A program made the position numbers and the translations under genes. Under the pieces are notes generated by a model that was not told the origin of the DNA, did no database searches, and was given only the letters and a program-made list of their open reading frames with translations. Below, one piece after another: positions 24,795-34,839 of a DNA stretch of 64,000 nucleotides. The DNA comes from Lachnospiraceae bacterium (GTDB taxonomy: Bacteria > Bacillota_A > Clostridia > Lachnospirales > Lachnospiraceae), in contig JAFUOI010000010.1 in the NCBI GenBank assembly GCA_017482005.1, forward strand, positions 1-64,000. The letters run 5' to 3'. How positions within the stretch are numbered: the stretch's first letter is position 1; the number at the start of each line of letters is the position of its first letter.

Positions 24795-26168
24795 ATGGAA
24801 TTTCATGAAAAAAAAGTTCTTGTGGTCGGTTCCGGAAAAAGCGGAATCGCGGCAGTAAAGCTTCTGCTCGCTATGGGAGCGGATCCGTATCTTCAGGACG
24901 GAAATACGGAATTAACAGAAGATAAATTAAAAGAAAGACTCGGCGAGGTTGAGCTGAAGGAAAATCAGAAGCTTACTTTTGTCATCGGAGAGGTGGCAGA
25001 AGAGATTAAACAGAATCTGGATTATGTTGTACTCAGTCCCGGAGTTCCGACAGACAATGCATTTGTCAACGATCTGCGGGAGAGAAATATTCCGATTCTC
25101 GGAGAGATAGAACTTGCCTATACGTACGAAAAAGGTGATGTACTGGCGATTACGGGAACCAACGGAAAGACGACAACGACAACACTGTTGGGTGAGATTA
25201 TGAAAAATTATAAAGAAAACGTGTTTGTCGTAGGTAATATCGGAAATCCGTATACCGATGAGGTGGTAAAAACACAGGAGGGTTCCGTGACGGTAGCTGA
25301 GATTTCATCGTTTCAGCTTGAGACGGTACATACATTCTGCCCGGTTGTCAGTGCTGTTTTGAATATTACACCGGATCATCTTGACCGCCATCATACGATG
25401 GAAAATTATGTGAAGGCAAAAGAGAAGATTGCGGGTAACCAGACAAAAGAGCAAATTTGTGTTCTGAATTTTGAAAATGAATATACGCGGGAGTTTGCGC
25501 AGCGATGCAGTGCAACACCTGTATTTTTCGCATCGGCCCATGAGCTTGACGATGGTTTTTATTACAAAGATGAATGTATCTATAAAGCAGTCGGCGGAGT
25601 GAGTGAGAAGCTGATGAATATACATGAAATGAAGCTGCTGGGAATACATAATGTGGAAAATGTGATGGCAGCTATCGCAATGGCGGATGCATATCATGTT
25701 CCGATGGATATCATTCTTGATACAGTACGCTCTTTCCGGGCAGTGGAGCACAGGATTGAGTATGTGGCAACCAAACACGGTGTGGATTATTATAATGATT
25801 CCAAGGGAACTAATCCGGATGCGGCGATTAAGGCAATCAAGGCGATGGTCAAACCAACCTATTTGATCGGCGGCGGATACGATAAGCAAAGTACATACGA
25901 TGAGTGGATTGAAAGTTTTGAGGGAAAGGTAAAGGCACTTGTTCTCCTCGGACAGACAAAAGAAGCGATAGAAGCGTGTGCGAAAAGCCACGGATTTACA
26001 GACTGTATACTTGTGGATACTTTGCAGGAAGCTGTGGATTACTGTAGCGGCCATGCCAAAGAAGGAGAGGCGGTACTGTTGTCTCCGGCCTGTGCAAGTT
26101 GGGGAATGTTCCCGAATTATGAAGTGCGCGGCAACATGTTTAAGGATATGGTGCATGCGATTAAATAA
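24795..26168 (+). CDS. murD: UDP-N-acetylmuramoylalanine-D-glutamate ligase
   Basis: A 457-residue Mur ligase that adds D-glutamate to UDP-MurNAc-L-alanine with ATP. The N-terminal Rossmann part has VVGSGKSGIAA; the ATP loop ITGTNGKTTTTTLLG lies near residue 116; NITPDHLDRH and the C-terminal YNDSKGTNPDAA are the other Mur ligase blocks. Start at 24795 follows GGAGACAG and comes after the mraY stop; the longer open frame inside mraY is not used. ftsW follows after 19 bp. Confidence 0.96.
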   Translation: MEFHEKKVLVVGSGKSGIAAVKLLLAMGADPYLQDGNTELTEDKLKERLGEVELKENQKLTFVIGEVAEEIKQNLDYVVLSPGVPTDNAFVNDLRERNIPILGEIELAYTYEKGDVLAITGTNGKTTTTTLLGEIMKNYKENVFVVGNIGNPYTDEVVKTQEGSVTVAEISSFQLETVHTFCPVVSAVLNITPDHLDRHHTMENYVKAKEKIAGNQTKEQICVLNFENEYTREFAQRCSATPVFFASAHELDDGFYYKDECIYKAVGGVSEKLMNIHEMKLLGIHNVENVMAAIAMADAYHVPMDIILDTVRSFRAVEHRIEYVATKHGVDYYNDSKGTNPDAAIKAIKAMVKPTYLIGGGYDKQSTYDEWIESFEGKVKALVLLGQTKEAIEACAKSHGFTDCILVDTLQEAVDYCSGHAKEGEAVLLSPACASWGMFPNYEVRGNMFKDMVHAIK

Positions 26169-26187
26169 GATTAAATGAGGTGTTTTT

Positions 26188-27345
26188 TTGCGGCAAAAGT
26201 CCAGAAGAAGAGCAAAAAAAGAATTTTTTTATGATTACACATTGCTGTTCATTGTGTTATTTTTGGTGTGTTTCGGTTTGATTATGTTGTATTCCGTAAG
26301 TTCCTATGAGGCGAATCTGAAGTTCGGCGATGCAGCATATTATTTGAAGAAGCAGATCTTTGCCACAGTGATCGGCGTAGGTGTTATGGTGGCGGCAAAT
26401 TTGATTGATTACCATAAGTGGGAAAGGTTTGCATTCCTTGGATATGTGGTATCCATTGTAATGATTTTTCTTGTGTTATCACCGATGGGACGCGAGTTTA
26501 ACGGTGCCAAGCGATGGATTTATTTCGGTTCTATTTCCGTCCAACCGGCGGAGGTGGCCAAGATTGCCCTGATTCTTCTTGTGTCCGTGATGATATGTAA
26601 AATGGGACGTGGTATCAGTACGGCAAAAGGATTCTGGGTCATAATGGGAATTGCGGCTGTACCTACGGCACTTATCCTGTTTATAACAAGTAATTTAAGT
26701 TCCGCAATTATTGTTATGGGAATTGCGGTTTTGATGTGCTTTGTTGCGGATCCGAAATATAAGAAATTTATTTTGGCAGCGCTTATTGTGGTTGCTGTTG
26801 CGGCTATAGCGGTGTCGTGGATTGTGTCAACGACGCAGGGGGCGGCCGGTTCGGGAAACTATCGTTTTGACCGTGTGCTGGCATGGCTTGATCCGGAAGC
26901 GTTTGCGGATGATGAAGGATTTCAGACATTACAGGCGTTGTATGCCATCGGTTCCGGCGGTATTTGGGGCAAAGGACTCGGACAGAGTATGCAGAAACTC
27001 GGTTTTTTACCCGAAGCGCAGAATGATATGGTGTTTTCCATTATATGTGAGGAACTGGGGCTGTTCGGTGCGTTTTGTGTGATTTTACTGTTTATTATGC
27101 TGATCTGGCGTTTCATGTTCATCGCAAATAATGCGCCGGATTTGTTTGGCGCACTTCTTGTTGTCGGTGTTATGGCACATTTTGCAATCCAGGTTATTTT
27201 AAATATTGCGGTTGTGACCAATACGATTCCAAATACCGGAATCACACTTCCGTTTATCAGTTACGGTGGTACATCTATTGTGTTTTTGTTGGCAGAAATC
27301 GGACTTGTGCTCAATGTTGCAAGTCAGATTCAGATATATGATTGA
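26188..27345 (+). CDS. ftsW: SEDS peptidoglycan glycosyltransferase FtsW
   Basis: A 385-residue polytopic SEDS protein starting at TTG behind GAGGTG. RWIYFGSISVQPAEVAKIAL is the SEDS signature with the conserved catalytic-region residues, and NTIPNTGITLPFISYGGTS is the C-terminal block. FtsW polymerises lipid II at the septum with a class B PBP. Because two class B PBPs lie upstream, it could equally serve as SpoVE with the SpoVD-like protein. murG, often next, is absent; murA follows. Confidence 0.93.
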   Translation: MRQKSRRRAKKEFFYDYTLLFIVLFLVCFGLIMLYSVSSYEANLKFGDAAYYLKKQIFATVIGVGVMVAANLIDYHKWERFAFLGYVVSIVMIFLVLSPMGREFNGAKRWIYFGSISVQPAEVAKIALILLVSVMICKMGRGISTAKGFWVIMGIAAVPTALILFITSNLSSAIIVMGIAVLMCFVADPKYKKFILAALIVVAVAAIAVSWIVSTTQGAAGSGNYRFDRVLAWLDPEAFADDEGFQTLQALYAIGSGGIWGKGLGQSMQKLGFLPEAQNDMVFSIICEELGLFGAFCVILLFIMLIWRFMFIANNAPDLFGALLVVGVMAHFAIQVILNIAVVTNTIPNTGITLPFISYGGTSIVFLLAEIGLVLNVASQIQIYD

Positions 27346-27423
27346 TAACACTGCGTACAAGGTACCGCAGAAGCGGCGGGTGCATAGGATAATATAAGTA
27401 TCCGGAAGGAAAGTTGGTGCCCG

Positions 27424-28668
27424 ATGGGAAGCCTTCACATAAAAGGCGGAAAGCCGCTTACGGGCGAGGTGAGCATACAGGGGTCAAAAAACGGGGCTCT
27501 GCCGCTGCTTACCGCGACGGTTCTTATACAGGGAAAAACAGTGTTACATAACTGTCCCGGGATTACAGACATTAAGGCAATGGCAGAATTGCTCGAAACA
27601 CTGGGATGTATTGTTACATACGAAAAAAATACAATAACTATAGATGCAACTCATATATGTGATACGCATTGTCCGCAGAAACAGGTGCAGGCAATGCGTT
27701 CTTCCATTATGTTGCTCGGACCGCTTCTGGCCAGATGCCAAAGTGTCAGGATGAGCCGCCCGGGCGGTTGTGTAATAGGAGCGCGTCCGACCGACATTCA
27801 TGAATACGCACTCCGTCAGATGAATGTCAGGTTTGAGGAGAAAGAGGAAATGATTACGGCGTACACGGATCGGTTAACCGGTGCGGATATATGCCTTCCG
27901 TTTCCCAGTGTCGGTGCGACCGAAAACATTATAATGGCAGCAGTGCTCGCACATGGTACGACGCGCCTTAAAAATGCGGCAAAAGAGCCGGAGATTACAT
28001 TGCTTTGTGAGTTTCTGTGTAAGGCCGGCGCAAAGATTAAAGGCATCGGAAGCAGCGAACTTGAGATTAGGGGAGAGCGGAAACTTCGTGAGGTAACTAT
28101 GACGGTTATGCCGGATCGGATTGTGGCCGGAACTTATCTTTTGGCTGCTGCAGCTACAAGAGGACAGGTGCTTCTGAGAAATGCTCCGGCAGGACAGTTG
28201 GATTGTTTGATCGGACTGCTTCGGAAGACAGGTGCGAGCGTGTTTACGGATGGTGATATAATATATATAGATGCTGAGGAAGCGGAAGGTCCCATTCCTT
28301 ATGTAAAGACGGAGGTCTATCCGGGGTTTCCTACAGACCTTCAGTCTATGCTTTTAGTTGTTCTTGCGTTGGCAAAAGGCGACAGCTTTGTGGAGGAAAC
28401 CATCTTTGAAGATCGTTTTAAGGTGGTTGAACCTTTACAGAAAATGGGGGCGGATTTTGAAGTTTGCGGGAACCGGATACATATCAGAGGAGTACCGCGT
28501 CTGACAGGTTCCCATCTTGAAGCCTGCGAATTGAGAGGCGGTGCGGCACTTGTTATCGCGGCACTTGCAGCCAGTGGTGAGAGTGTGATAGAGGGATGTC
28601 ACTATATTAACAGAGGCTATGAAAACATTGTGAGAGATCTGCGCTTTTTGGGCGCCGATATCCTATAG
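27424..28668 (+). CDS. murA: UDP-N-acetylglucosamine 1-carboxyvinyltransferase
   Basis: A 414-residue enolpyruvyl transferase, the first committed step of peptidoglycan synthesis. GSKNGALPLL near residue 20 binds UDP-GlcNAc, and the loop RPGGCVIGARPTD carries Cys116, the residue that binds phosphoenolpyruvate and is the target of fosfomycin. YPGFPTDLQSMLL and the closing RGYENIVRDLRFLGA are also conserved. ftsQ begins 30 bp downstream. Confidence 0.95.
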   Translation: MGSLHIKGGKPLTGEVSIQGSKNGALPLLTATVLIQGKTVLHNCPGITDIKAMAELLETLGCIVTYEKNTITIDATHICDTHCPQKQVQAMRSSIMLLGPLLARCQSVRMSRPGGCVIGARPTDIHEYALRQMNVRFEEKEEMITAYTDRLTGADICLPFPSVGATENIIMAAVLAHGTTRLKNAAKEPEITLLCEFLCKAGAKIKGIGSSELEIRGERKLREVTMTVMPDRIVAGTYLLAAAATRGQVLLRNAPAGQLDCLIGLLRKTGASVFTDGDIIYIDAEEAEGPIPYVKTEVYPGFPTDLQSMLLVVLALAKGDSFVEETIFEDRFKVVEPLQKMGADFEVCGNRIHIRGVPRLTGSHLEACELRGGAALVIAALAASGESVIEGCHYINRGYENIVRDLRFLGADIL

Positions 28669-28698
28669 AAAAATGAATGGACGGATACAGGAGAGACA

Positions 28699-29433
28699 AT
28701 GTACGAATACGATGATTTTAATCGAAAAAAATTCATATTGTGGGCAGTGATTACTGTAATTGTTTTACTTGCGGCAGCGTTTGCCATTGTTGTTACGCAG
28801 TTTTCGGTTACGGATGTGGAAGTGGAAGGAAATGAACATTATACGGATAAACAGATTATGGAGATGGTACTTCCGGAAGGAATGTTAAACAATTCCCTGT
28901 ATCTGGCGGTAGTGTACCAAAGCAAAGAAATTAAGGATATTCCGTTTATCGAGATGATGGATGTAGAGATTGTTTCCAATCATGCCATAAAGATTAATGT
29001 GTATGAAAAAGCACTGGCAGGATGCGTAAATTATCTTGGAAATTACATGTACTTTGACAGGGAAGGAATTGTGGTGGAAACGTCGGATCAGGTGACGGAG
29101 GGCGTTCCGCAGATAAAAGGTCTGACATTTGACCATGTAGTTATGCATGAAAAGCTTCCGGTGGAAGATCCGGCGATCTTTTCCAAAATACTGAATGTAA
29201 CCCAGCTTCTTGCGAAATATGAGCTTAAGGCGGATAAGATTTTTTTCGGGACGGAAAAAGATGTGACACTTTATTTTGATCAGGCGAGGATTTATCTCGG
29301 ACGGGATGAGAATATGGATGAAAAGATTATGCAGATTGTTCCGATATTACCGCATCTGGAAGGAAAGTCCGGAATTCTGAATATGGAGAATTTTGACGAA
29401 AATACTGTAAATATTCCTTTTAATTTGGATTGA
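28699..29433 (+). CDS. ftsQ: Cell division protein FtsQ/DivIB
   Basis: A 244-residue single-pass protein: short cytoplasmic start, one membrane segment (ILWAVITVIVLLAAAFAIVV), then a POTRA domain beginning FSVTDVEVEGNEHYT. The order murA-ftsQ-ftsZ is typical in Clostridia. It links FtsL and its coiled-coil partner to the septal synthase. The external domain is short and divergent, as usual for this family. Confidence 0.88.
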   Translation: MYEYDDFNRKKFILWAVITVIVLLAAAFAIVVTQFSVTDVEVEGNEHYTDKQIMEMVLPEGMLNNSLYLAVVYQSKEIKDIPFIEMMDVEIVSNHAIKINVYEKALAGCVNYLGNYMYFDREGIVVETSDQVTEGVPQIKGLTFDHVVMHEKLPVEDPAIFSKILNVTQLLAKYELKADKIFFGTEKDVTLYFDQARIYLGRDENMDEKIMQIVPILPHLEGKSGILNMENFDENTVNIPFNLD

Positions 29434-29491
29434 ATTCAGAAAATTAGGATAGAATTACCAAATGCCCTGTGAAAAAAGATAAAAAAACGGG

Positions 29492-29536
29492 TTGATAAAT
29501 TCCATAAAAAATTATATGATAGACTATATGGAATTT
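29492..29536 (+). promoter_or_regulatory. ftsZ promoter inside an inverted repeat
   Basis: TTGATA (29492-29497) and TATGAT (29515-29520) are 17 bp apart. A perfect 10-bp inverted repeat AAATTCCATA (29497-29506) / TATGGAATTT (29527-29536) encloses the -10 box, so a dimeric protein could block the promoter. The left part matches the motif at 22017. Confidence 0.65.
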
Positions 29537-29562
29537 AAAGGGAAAGTGAAGGAGGAACCGTT

Positions 29563-30792
29563 TTGCTGGAAATTAAATCAAATGATGCAGACATTACCGC
29601 ACGCATTGTCGTTGTAGGTGTAGGCGGAGCCGGTAATAATGCTGTTAATAGAATGATAGATGAACAGATTCAGGGGGTAGAGTTTGTAGGTGTCAACACA
29701 GATAAGCAGGCACTTCAGCTTTGCAAAGCACCGAAGCAGTTACAGATCGGTGAGAAATTGACAAAGGGACTCGGCGCAGGAGCCAAACCTGAGGTTGGTG
29801 AAAAGGCTGCGGAAGAGAGCATTGAAGAGATTACAAGCACATTAAAAGGTGCTGATATGGTATTTGTTACATGCGGTATGGGAGGCGGAACCGGTACCGG
29901 TGCAGCACCTGTTGTAGCACAGGTGTCCAAAGATATGGGCATTCTTACGGTCGGTGTTGTGACAAAACCTTTCCGTTTTGAAGCAAAGACACGTATGAAC
30001 AATGCTATTTTAGGTTTGGACAAGCTCAAAGATAACGTGGATACGCTGATTGTAATTCCAAATGATAAATTACTGGAAATCGTAGACCGCAGAACAACAC
30101 TTCCGGATGCCCTTAAGAAGGCAGATGAAGTGCTTCAGCAGTCCGTGCAGGGTGTAACAGACCTGATTAATACACCGGCAGATATTAACCTTGACTTTGC
30201 CGATGTACAGACAGTTATGAGAGATAAAGGTATTGCACATGTAGGTATCGGAACCGGTACAGGTGATGATAAGGCGATGGAAGCTGTAAAAGCTGCTGTT
30301 TCTTCACCGCTTCTTGAGACAACGATTTCCGGTGCAACAGACATTATCTTAAATATTACAGGAGATATTTCATTGATTGAAGCACAGGAAGCTGCAGACT
30401 ATGTGCAGGATCTTGTTGGTGAAGAGGTGAATATTATCTTCGGTGCCAAATATGATGAAAATTTAAATGATCTTTGTATGATTACTGTAATTGCAACAGG
30501 AATCGATGAGAAGAATCCTGCACTCGGAAGAGCAAGTGCGGTAAAAGCACGCAGCGTTCAGCCGGCAGTTGCACCTAAGACGCTCAAACCTGCAGTGACA
30601 AAGGACACAGCACAGATTCTCGGTGTAAACAGTGCTATGGTCGGAACCGGAGCTATTCCTGCAGCAGCAGTGAAGCAGGCACCGACTGCAGTGAAACCTG
30701 CCTTGGCAGGTATTCAGAGACCGGAACCGGTAAAGAGTCATGTGGAGGCTACTTCCCTGAAGATTCCGGATTTCTTACAGAGAAATAAATAA
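29563..30792 (+). CDS. ftsZ: Cell division protein FtsZ
   Basis: A 409-residue tubulin-like GTPase starting at TTG behind [20 protein letters not shown] and the tubulin signature [13 protein letters not shown] (near residue 107) bind [14 protein letters not shown] is in the core C-terminal part. A variable Ala/Pro/Lys-rich linker (about residues 335-395) leads to the conserved tail [12 protein letters not shown] that binds FtsA/SepF-type partners. It has its own promoter in addition to read-through from the cluster. A terminator follows at 30823. Confidence 0.97.
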   Translation: MLEIKSNDADITARIVVVGVGGAGNNAVNRMIDEQIQGVEFVGVNTDKQALQLCKAPKQLQIGEKLTKGLGAGAKPEVGEKAAEESIEEITSTLKGADMVFVTCGMGGGTGTGAAPVVAQVSKDMGILTVGVVTKPFRFEAKTRMNNAILGLDKLKDNVDTLIVIPNDKLLEIVDRRTTLPDALKKADEVLQQSVQGVTDLINTPADINLDFADVQTVMRDKGIAHVGIGTGTGDDKAMEAVKAAVSSPLLETTISGATDIILNITGDISLIEAQEAADYVQDLVGEEVNIIFGAKYDENLNDLCMITVIATGIDEKNPALGRASAVKARSVQPAVAPKTLKPAVTKDTAQILGVNSAMVGTGAIPAAAVKQAPTAVKPALAGIQRPEPVKSHVEATSLKIPDFLQRNK

Positions 30793-30822
30793 GACTTATC
30801 TTGTCGATGAATTTAAGTATTT

Positions 30823-30862
30823 AACGTCGTGATTTTGACAAAAAAATCACGGCGTTTTTTTT
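30823..30862 (+). terminator. Intrinsic terminator of ftsZ
   Basis: AACGTCGTGATTTT pairs with AAAATCACGGCGTT around a short loop, followed by a run of T. It lies between ftsZ and spoIIGA, so the sporulation pair is probably separately controlled. Confidence 0.88.
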
Positions 30863-30888
30863 ATACTCTTTTTCAGGAGGTGGTAATC

Positions 30889-31704
30889 CTGAAAATTTAT
30901 CTGGATATCCTGTTTCTTGAAAATTTTCTGATGGACTACATGCTCCTGTTGCTGACAGGTAAAATTCTTCAAAAACAAAAGAAGAGGATGGGAATCGTAT
31001 TTGCGGCATTGCTGGGAAGTACATATACGGTGATATATTATGTGGCTTTGCCTGTAATGATGACAGATGGTAGCGGATGGTTTCAGCTTCTGTTGCAGAC
31101 CGGTAATCCGGCTGTGGCATATGCCATGGTACGGAGTGCCTTTGGCGACAAATCCGGAAAACAGAATATTGCAAGTGTGACTATATTGTTAGCGTTTGCA
31201 TATGTGACCGGAGGAGTTTTGGCATGGGCGGAGGAGACATTTGTTTATTTTCGTCAATATCGCAGCAGTCTGTGGATGTCTGTGGGGGCACTTCTTTTTG
31301 GTTATCTTTTTTTGCGCAATTGGACAGAGAGCATAAGAGAGAGACTGTTTCGGAAAAAATGTCATCTGCCCGTTCTTATTACGCTCGGGGAGAAACAGGT
31401 CCGGTGTTGCGGATTAATGGACAGCGGGAACTCTTTGTATGAGCCCATTACAAGACGGCCGGTTGTTATTGTGGAAAAACAATTATTTATTAACAATAAC
31501 ATTTCGTTGCCCGATGTTTTTTTTGCAATTCCGTACCATGCAATAGGGACAAAAAAAGGAATTTTGAAAGGAGTGCTGGCAGATGAACTGGAAATACCGG
31601 CGCAGCAGGGGGAACAGAGATGGCAAAAGGTCATGCTCGGCATCTATGAAGGAAAAATCAGCCAAAAGGATGAATATCAGGTTATTTTACACCCGAAATT
31701 ATAA
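30889..31704 (+). CDS. spoIIGA: Sigma-E processing peptidase SpoIIGA, apparent CTG start
   Basis: A membrane aspartic protease that cleaves pro-sigma-E in the mother cell once engulfment signalling begins. The N-terminal half has about five membrane segments; the protease part carries [14 protein letters not shown] with the catalytic Asp near residue 178. No ATG, GTG or TTG fits: AGGAGG (30875-30880) is eight bases before CTG at 30889, and starting there gives MKIYLD, the same opening as Bacillus subtilis SpoIIGA. GTG at 30880 overlaps the ribosome site. The product would have 271 residues. sigE follows after 19 bp. Confidence 0.9.
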   Translation: MKIYLDILFLENFLMDYMLLLLTGKILQKQKKRMGIVFAALLGSTYTVIYYVALPVMMTDGSGWFQLLLQTGNPAVAYAMVRSAFGDKSGKQNIASVTILLAFAYVTGGVLAWAEETFVYFRQYRSSLWMSVGALLFGYLFLRNWTESIRERLFRKKCHLPVLITLGEKQVRCCGLMDSGNSLYEPITRRPVVIVEKQLFINNNISLPDVFFAIPYHAIGTKKGILKGVLADELEIPAQQGEQRWQKVMLGIYEGKISQKDEYQVILHPKL

Positions 31705-31723
31705 AAAGAACGAGGAGGAAGAA

Positions 31724-32455
31724 ATGGTTTTAAAAGTTGTTATGCCGGGAAAGGCGCAATTTCGATTTATGCAGAAGGAAACGGGTCTTTTGTTTTCCAG
31801 ACAGGGAGATATCCATTATATAGGTGGGACGGATGTACTTCCGCCGCCGTTGGCAGCAGAGAGGGAGAACGAATGTATTTGCCGGCTCTGCGGGGAGGAT
31901 GCCCAGGATGCAAAGGCGGAACTGATTGAGCATAATTTAAGATTAGTTGTTTATATTGCAAAAAAATTTGACAATACGGGTGTCGGTGTCGAGGATCTGA
32001 TTTCCATCGGAACCATAGGACTGATTAAAGCAATCAATACATATAATCCGGAAAAAAATATAAAACTTGCGACATATGCATCCCGTTGTATTGAAAATGA
32101 AATTTTGATGTATCTGCGCCGAAACAGCAAGCTTCGTATGGAAGTTTCCATTGATGAACCCCTCAATGTGGATTGGGACGGAAATGAGCTTTTGCTGTCA
32201 GATATACTCGGAACGGATGAAGATATCATATACAGAGATATGGAAAATGAAGCAGAACAGAAGATGCTGCGTCGTGCAATCGGAAAGCTGTCGGAGCGTG
32301 AGCGGCTGATTATTAATTTAAGATTCGGACTGGGGAACAGGGAGGAAGAGGCAATGACACAGAAGGAAGTGGCAGACTTGCTGGGCATTTCCCAGTCTTA
32401 CATTTCCCGTTTGGAAAAAAAGATTATGAAGCGTCTGAAAAGAGAAATGGTGTAG
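31724..32455 (+). CDS. sigE: RNA polymerase sigma-E (mother cell), pro-form
   Basis: A 243-residue sigma-70 family factor. The pro-sequence includes [13 protein letters not shown] near residues 28-40, matching the SpoIIGA cleavage region of pro-sigma-E. Region 2 is [19 protein letters not shown] with [15 protein letters not shown]; region 4 ends with [23 protein letters not shown] at 31724 follows CGAGGAGG and lies after the spoIIGA stop. It directs early mother-cell transcription during sporulation and needs SpoIIGA next door for activation. Confidence 0.95.
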   Translation: MVLKVVMPGKAQFRFMQKETGLLFSRQGDIHYIGGTDVLPPPLAAERENECICRLCGEDAQDAKAELIEHNLRLVVYIAKKFDNTGVGVEDLISIGTIGLIKAINTYNPEKNIKLATYASRCIENEILMYLRRNSKLRMEVSIDEPLNVDWDGNELLLSDILGTDEDIIYRDMENEAEQKMLRRAIGKLSERERLIINLRFGLGNREEEAMTQKEVADLLGISQSYISRLEKKIMKRLKREMV

Positions 32456-32518
32456 AGGAAATCAATTTACGTGTCTTTGTTTCTGTGATAAACTACTAGA
32501 AAAAAGGATGTAAACATC

Positions 32519-34768
32519 ATGGATATGAGACAGATATATAAAAAATTACAGGAATATTTTGCAAAAGGACAGACATCAGAAGCTGAGGACTTCCTCATTG
32601 AGATGATGAAGGAAGCACAACAGATTGAAGATTATAACGGCCTGATTATGTTACTTAACGAGATGATAGGACTTTGCAGGGAGAGCGGACAAAAGGAGAA
32701 ATCCCTTGCTTACGCCGGGCAGGTTCTGCAACTTATGCAGCAGCTCGGAATGCAGGATTCGGAAGCTTACGGGACGACGCTCCTGAATGTTGCAACAGCT
32801 TGCAGGGCAGCGGGAAAACACGTGGAGGCATATCAGTTTTATATGGAAGTCTTCCCGTTATACGAGAAATGGCTTACGCCGGGAGATTGGCATTTTGCGA
32901 GTTTGTATAACAATATGAGTCTGTTGTTTCAGGAGACAGGAGAGTACGAGCGTGCGGCAGAGTGTCAGGGAAAGGCGCTGACTGTACTGGATGCACTGCC
33001 GGGCCGTGAATTTGAAGGTGCGGTAACACATGCGAATCTTGCAACGACGCTCTGCAAGATTGCCGAAGCGGAAGAGTCCTGTGATATCGCCGGTCAGGCG
33101 GCAGAGGAGGCAATGACGGCGATTCGCATATTTGAAAAACTCGGCGTAACAGATGTGCATTCCGCAGCGGCTCTTGCGGCTTATGGTGATGCGATGATGT
33201 TTCTTTCGGAATATGAAAAGGCACAGGAATGCTATGCTGAGGCAATGGAACGGATTGCGTTGCTTGTCGGTAAGACAGAGAGCTATGAGCGTGTGGCGGA
33301 GAAACTGTCCTATGCCAAAAGCATGTTGGGAGAAAGGTATATTTCGGGCCTTGAACTTGCAAGAACCTATTATGAAGAAGTTGGTAAGCCTATGCTTACC
33401 GAGAAGTTTCCGGAGTACTTTGAACGCATGGCAATCGGACTATGCGGAGAGGGAAGTGACTGTCTTGGATTTGATGATGCAGTGAGCACAGACCATGATC
33501 ACGGGCCGGGTTTTGCAATCTGGTTGTCGGAGGAGGATTTTGAGCAGATCGGAGATGCACTGGAAGAGGCATATGCTTGTCTGCCAAAGGAATGGAACGG
33601 ATATCGGCGCATGGAATCATCGCAGGGAAGCGGTCGCACCGGAGTGACTACGTATGCGAAGTATTTTGAGAGAATCCTTGGAATGGCTCATCTGCCGGAA
33701 ACGGAGACGGAATGGATTTATGTGGATGAATATGCTCTTCGTGCTGCAGTAAGCGGAGAAATTTTTCACGATCCACAGGGTAAATTTTCCGAGATGTTGG
33801 AAAAGTTGAAAGCACATTATCCGAGTACTCTTTGCGAACGTAAAAAAATGCAGGAATTTGCTTTGTTTGAACAGTGCGGACCATATAATTACCCGCGCAT
33901 GGCAGGACGCGGCGACATGGCATCAGCGAATCTTTTGCTTGCAGAAGCTTTGGAGCATGGGGCGAAAGTGCTGTATCTCTCAAGAAAAGTTTACGCGCCC
34001 CATAAGAAGTGGCTGCTTCGCGGGCTTACGGAGCTTGAAGGTTGTGAGAAAGCTGTGCAGTTAATCCGTGAACTTGCGCAGCATATGAGTGCAGAGCAAA
34101 CGGCAGTACAAGCGAACCTGGAACGTTTACAGGAGTTAACACAGATTTTAGGAGAAGAAATGAAAGAACAACTTGTAGATGAAATTGTGAAAATGGAGTG
34201 GGAAGCATTTGACCATGTAAAGAATGAAGGCGGTCGTGCAAGCTGTCAGGATGACTGGCTGACCTTTGAAATTATGAGAAAGAGCCAGTATCTGACTTGG
34301 ACAACAGAGATGTTGATGCAGTATCGGGAAGATTTTGCATCACATATGGCGAGGGGATGGAATCCCATTACGGAAAAATATGCCCGGATGATGGAAAGTA
34401 CAGCGCCGGATGAATATGAAAAACTTCGTCAAAATCTTCCGGAAATACCGGAGGACAAAAAGCAAATTATGGAAGGTATCATTGAGATTCAGGTAGCATG
34501 GATGGAGTCCTTTGCTAAGCAGTATCCGAAGGTGGCAGGCAACGCCCGCGCGATTCATACTTCTGAGGATACAAAGTATAATACATCTTATGAGACGTAC
34601 CTTCGGGGAGAGATGGGCACATATTCGGATACCATGCTTTTGCTTTATGGGACTTTTGTGGCAAAGCTTGCTGCGGAAGGGAAGAATTTGGCGTATCTGA
34701 CGATGGAGAACACTGTGCATATGTACGGCTATAAAGATATTGAGACTGCAGAGCAGAAGATGTGGTAG
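32519..34768 (+). CDS. TPR protein with DUF4037 and DUF4125 domains
   Basis: A 749-residue cytoplasmic protein in three parts. Residues 1 to about 270 form TPR-like helical repeats (GMQDSEAYGTTLLNVATAC, WHFASLYNNMSLLFQETGEY). Residues about 275-530 match DUF4037, a nucleotidyltransferase-like domain: LCGEGSDCLGFDDAVSTDHD with HGPGF following, which supplies Gly-Ser and several Asp residues. Residues about 555-749 match DUF4125 (MEWEAFDHVKNEGGRASCQD, ARGWNPITEKYARMM). I infer nucleotide transfer to a protein or small molecule, but the substrate is unknown. It stands alone between sigE and a terminator at 34788. Confidence 0.75.
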   Translation: MDMRQIYKKLQEYFAKGQTSEAEDFLIEMMKEAQQIEDYNGLIMLLNEMIGLCRESGQKEKSLAYAGQVLQLMQQLGMQDSEAYGTTLLNVATACRAAGKHVEAYQFYMEVFPLYEKWLTPGDWHFASLYNNMSLLFQETGEYERAAECQGKALTVLDALPGREFEGAVTHANLATTLCKIAEAEESCDIAGQAAEEAMTAIRIFEKLGVTDVHSAAALAAYGDAMMFLSEYEKAQECYAEAMERIALLVGKTESYERVAEKLSYAKSMLGERYISGLELARTYYEEVGKPMLTEKFPEYFERMAIGLCGEGSDCLGFDDAVSTDHDHGPGFAIWLSEEDFEQIGDALEEAYACLPKEWNGYRRMESSQGSGRTGVTTYAKYFERILGMAHLPETETEWIYVDEYALRAAVSGEIFHDPQGKFSEMLEKLKAHYPSTLCERKKMQEFALFEQCGPYNYPRMAGRGDMASANLLLAEALEHGAKVLYLSRKVYAPHKKWLLRGLTELEGCEKAVQLIRELAQHMSAEQTAVQANLERLQELTQILGEEMKEQLVDEIVKMEWEAFDHVKNEGGRASCQDDWLTFEIMRKSQYLTWTTEMLMQYREDFASHMARGWNPITEKYARMMESTAPDEYEKLRQNLPEIPEDKKQIMEGIIEIQVAWMESFAKQYPKVAGNARAIHTSEDTKYNTSYETYLRGEMGTYSDTMLLLYGTFVAKLAAEGKNLAYLTMENTVHMYGYKDIETAEQKMW

Positions 34769-34787
34769 ATGAAAGTATAAAAAATCA

Positions 34788-34839
34788 AGTGGCACTTGAA
34801 AATCGGTTTTAAACCATTTTTCAGAGTGCCACTCTTTTT
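34788..34839. terminator. Terminator between convergent genes
   Basis: AGTGGCAC (34788-34795) pairs with GTGCCACT (34826-34833), with an AAAA/TTTT inner extension. The T-run (34834-34839) overlaps the stop codon of the convergent SGNH gene. Confidence 0.85.

Noticed and set aside
30800..30808. Spo0A box (TTGTCGATG) before spoIIGA
   Set aside because: Only a single heptamer with one mismatch lies there, before the ftsZ terminator, with no paired box or suitable promoter spacing.
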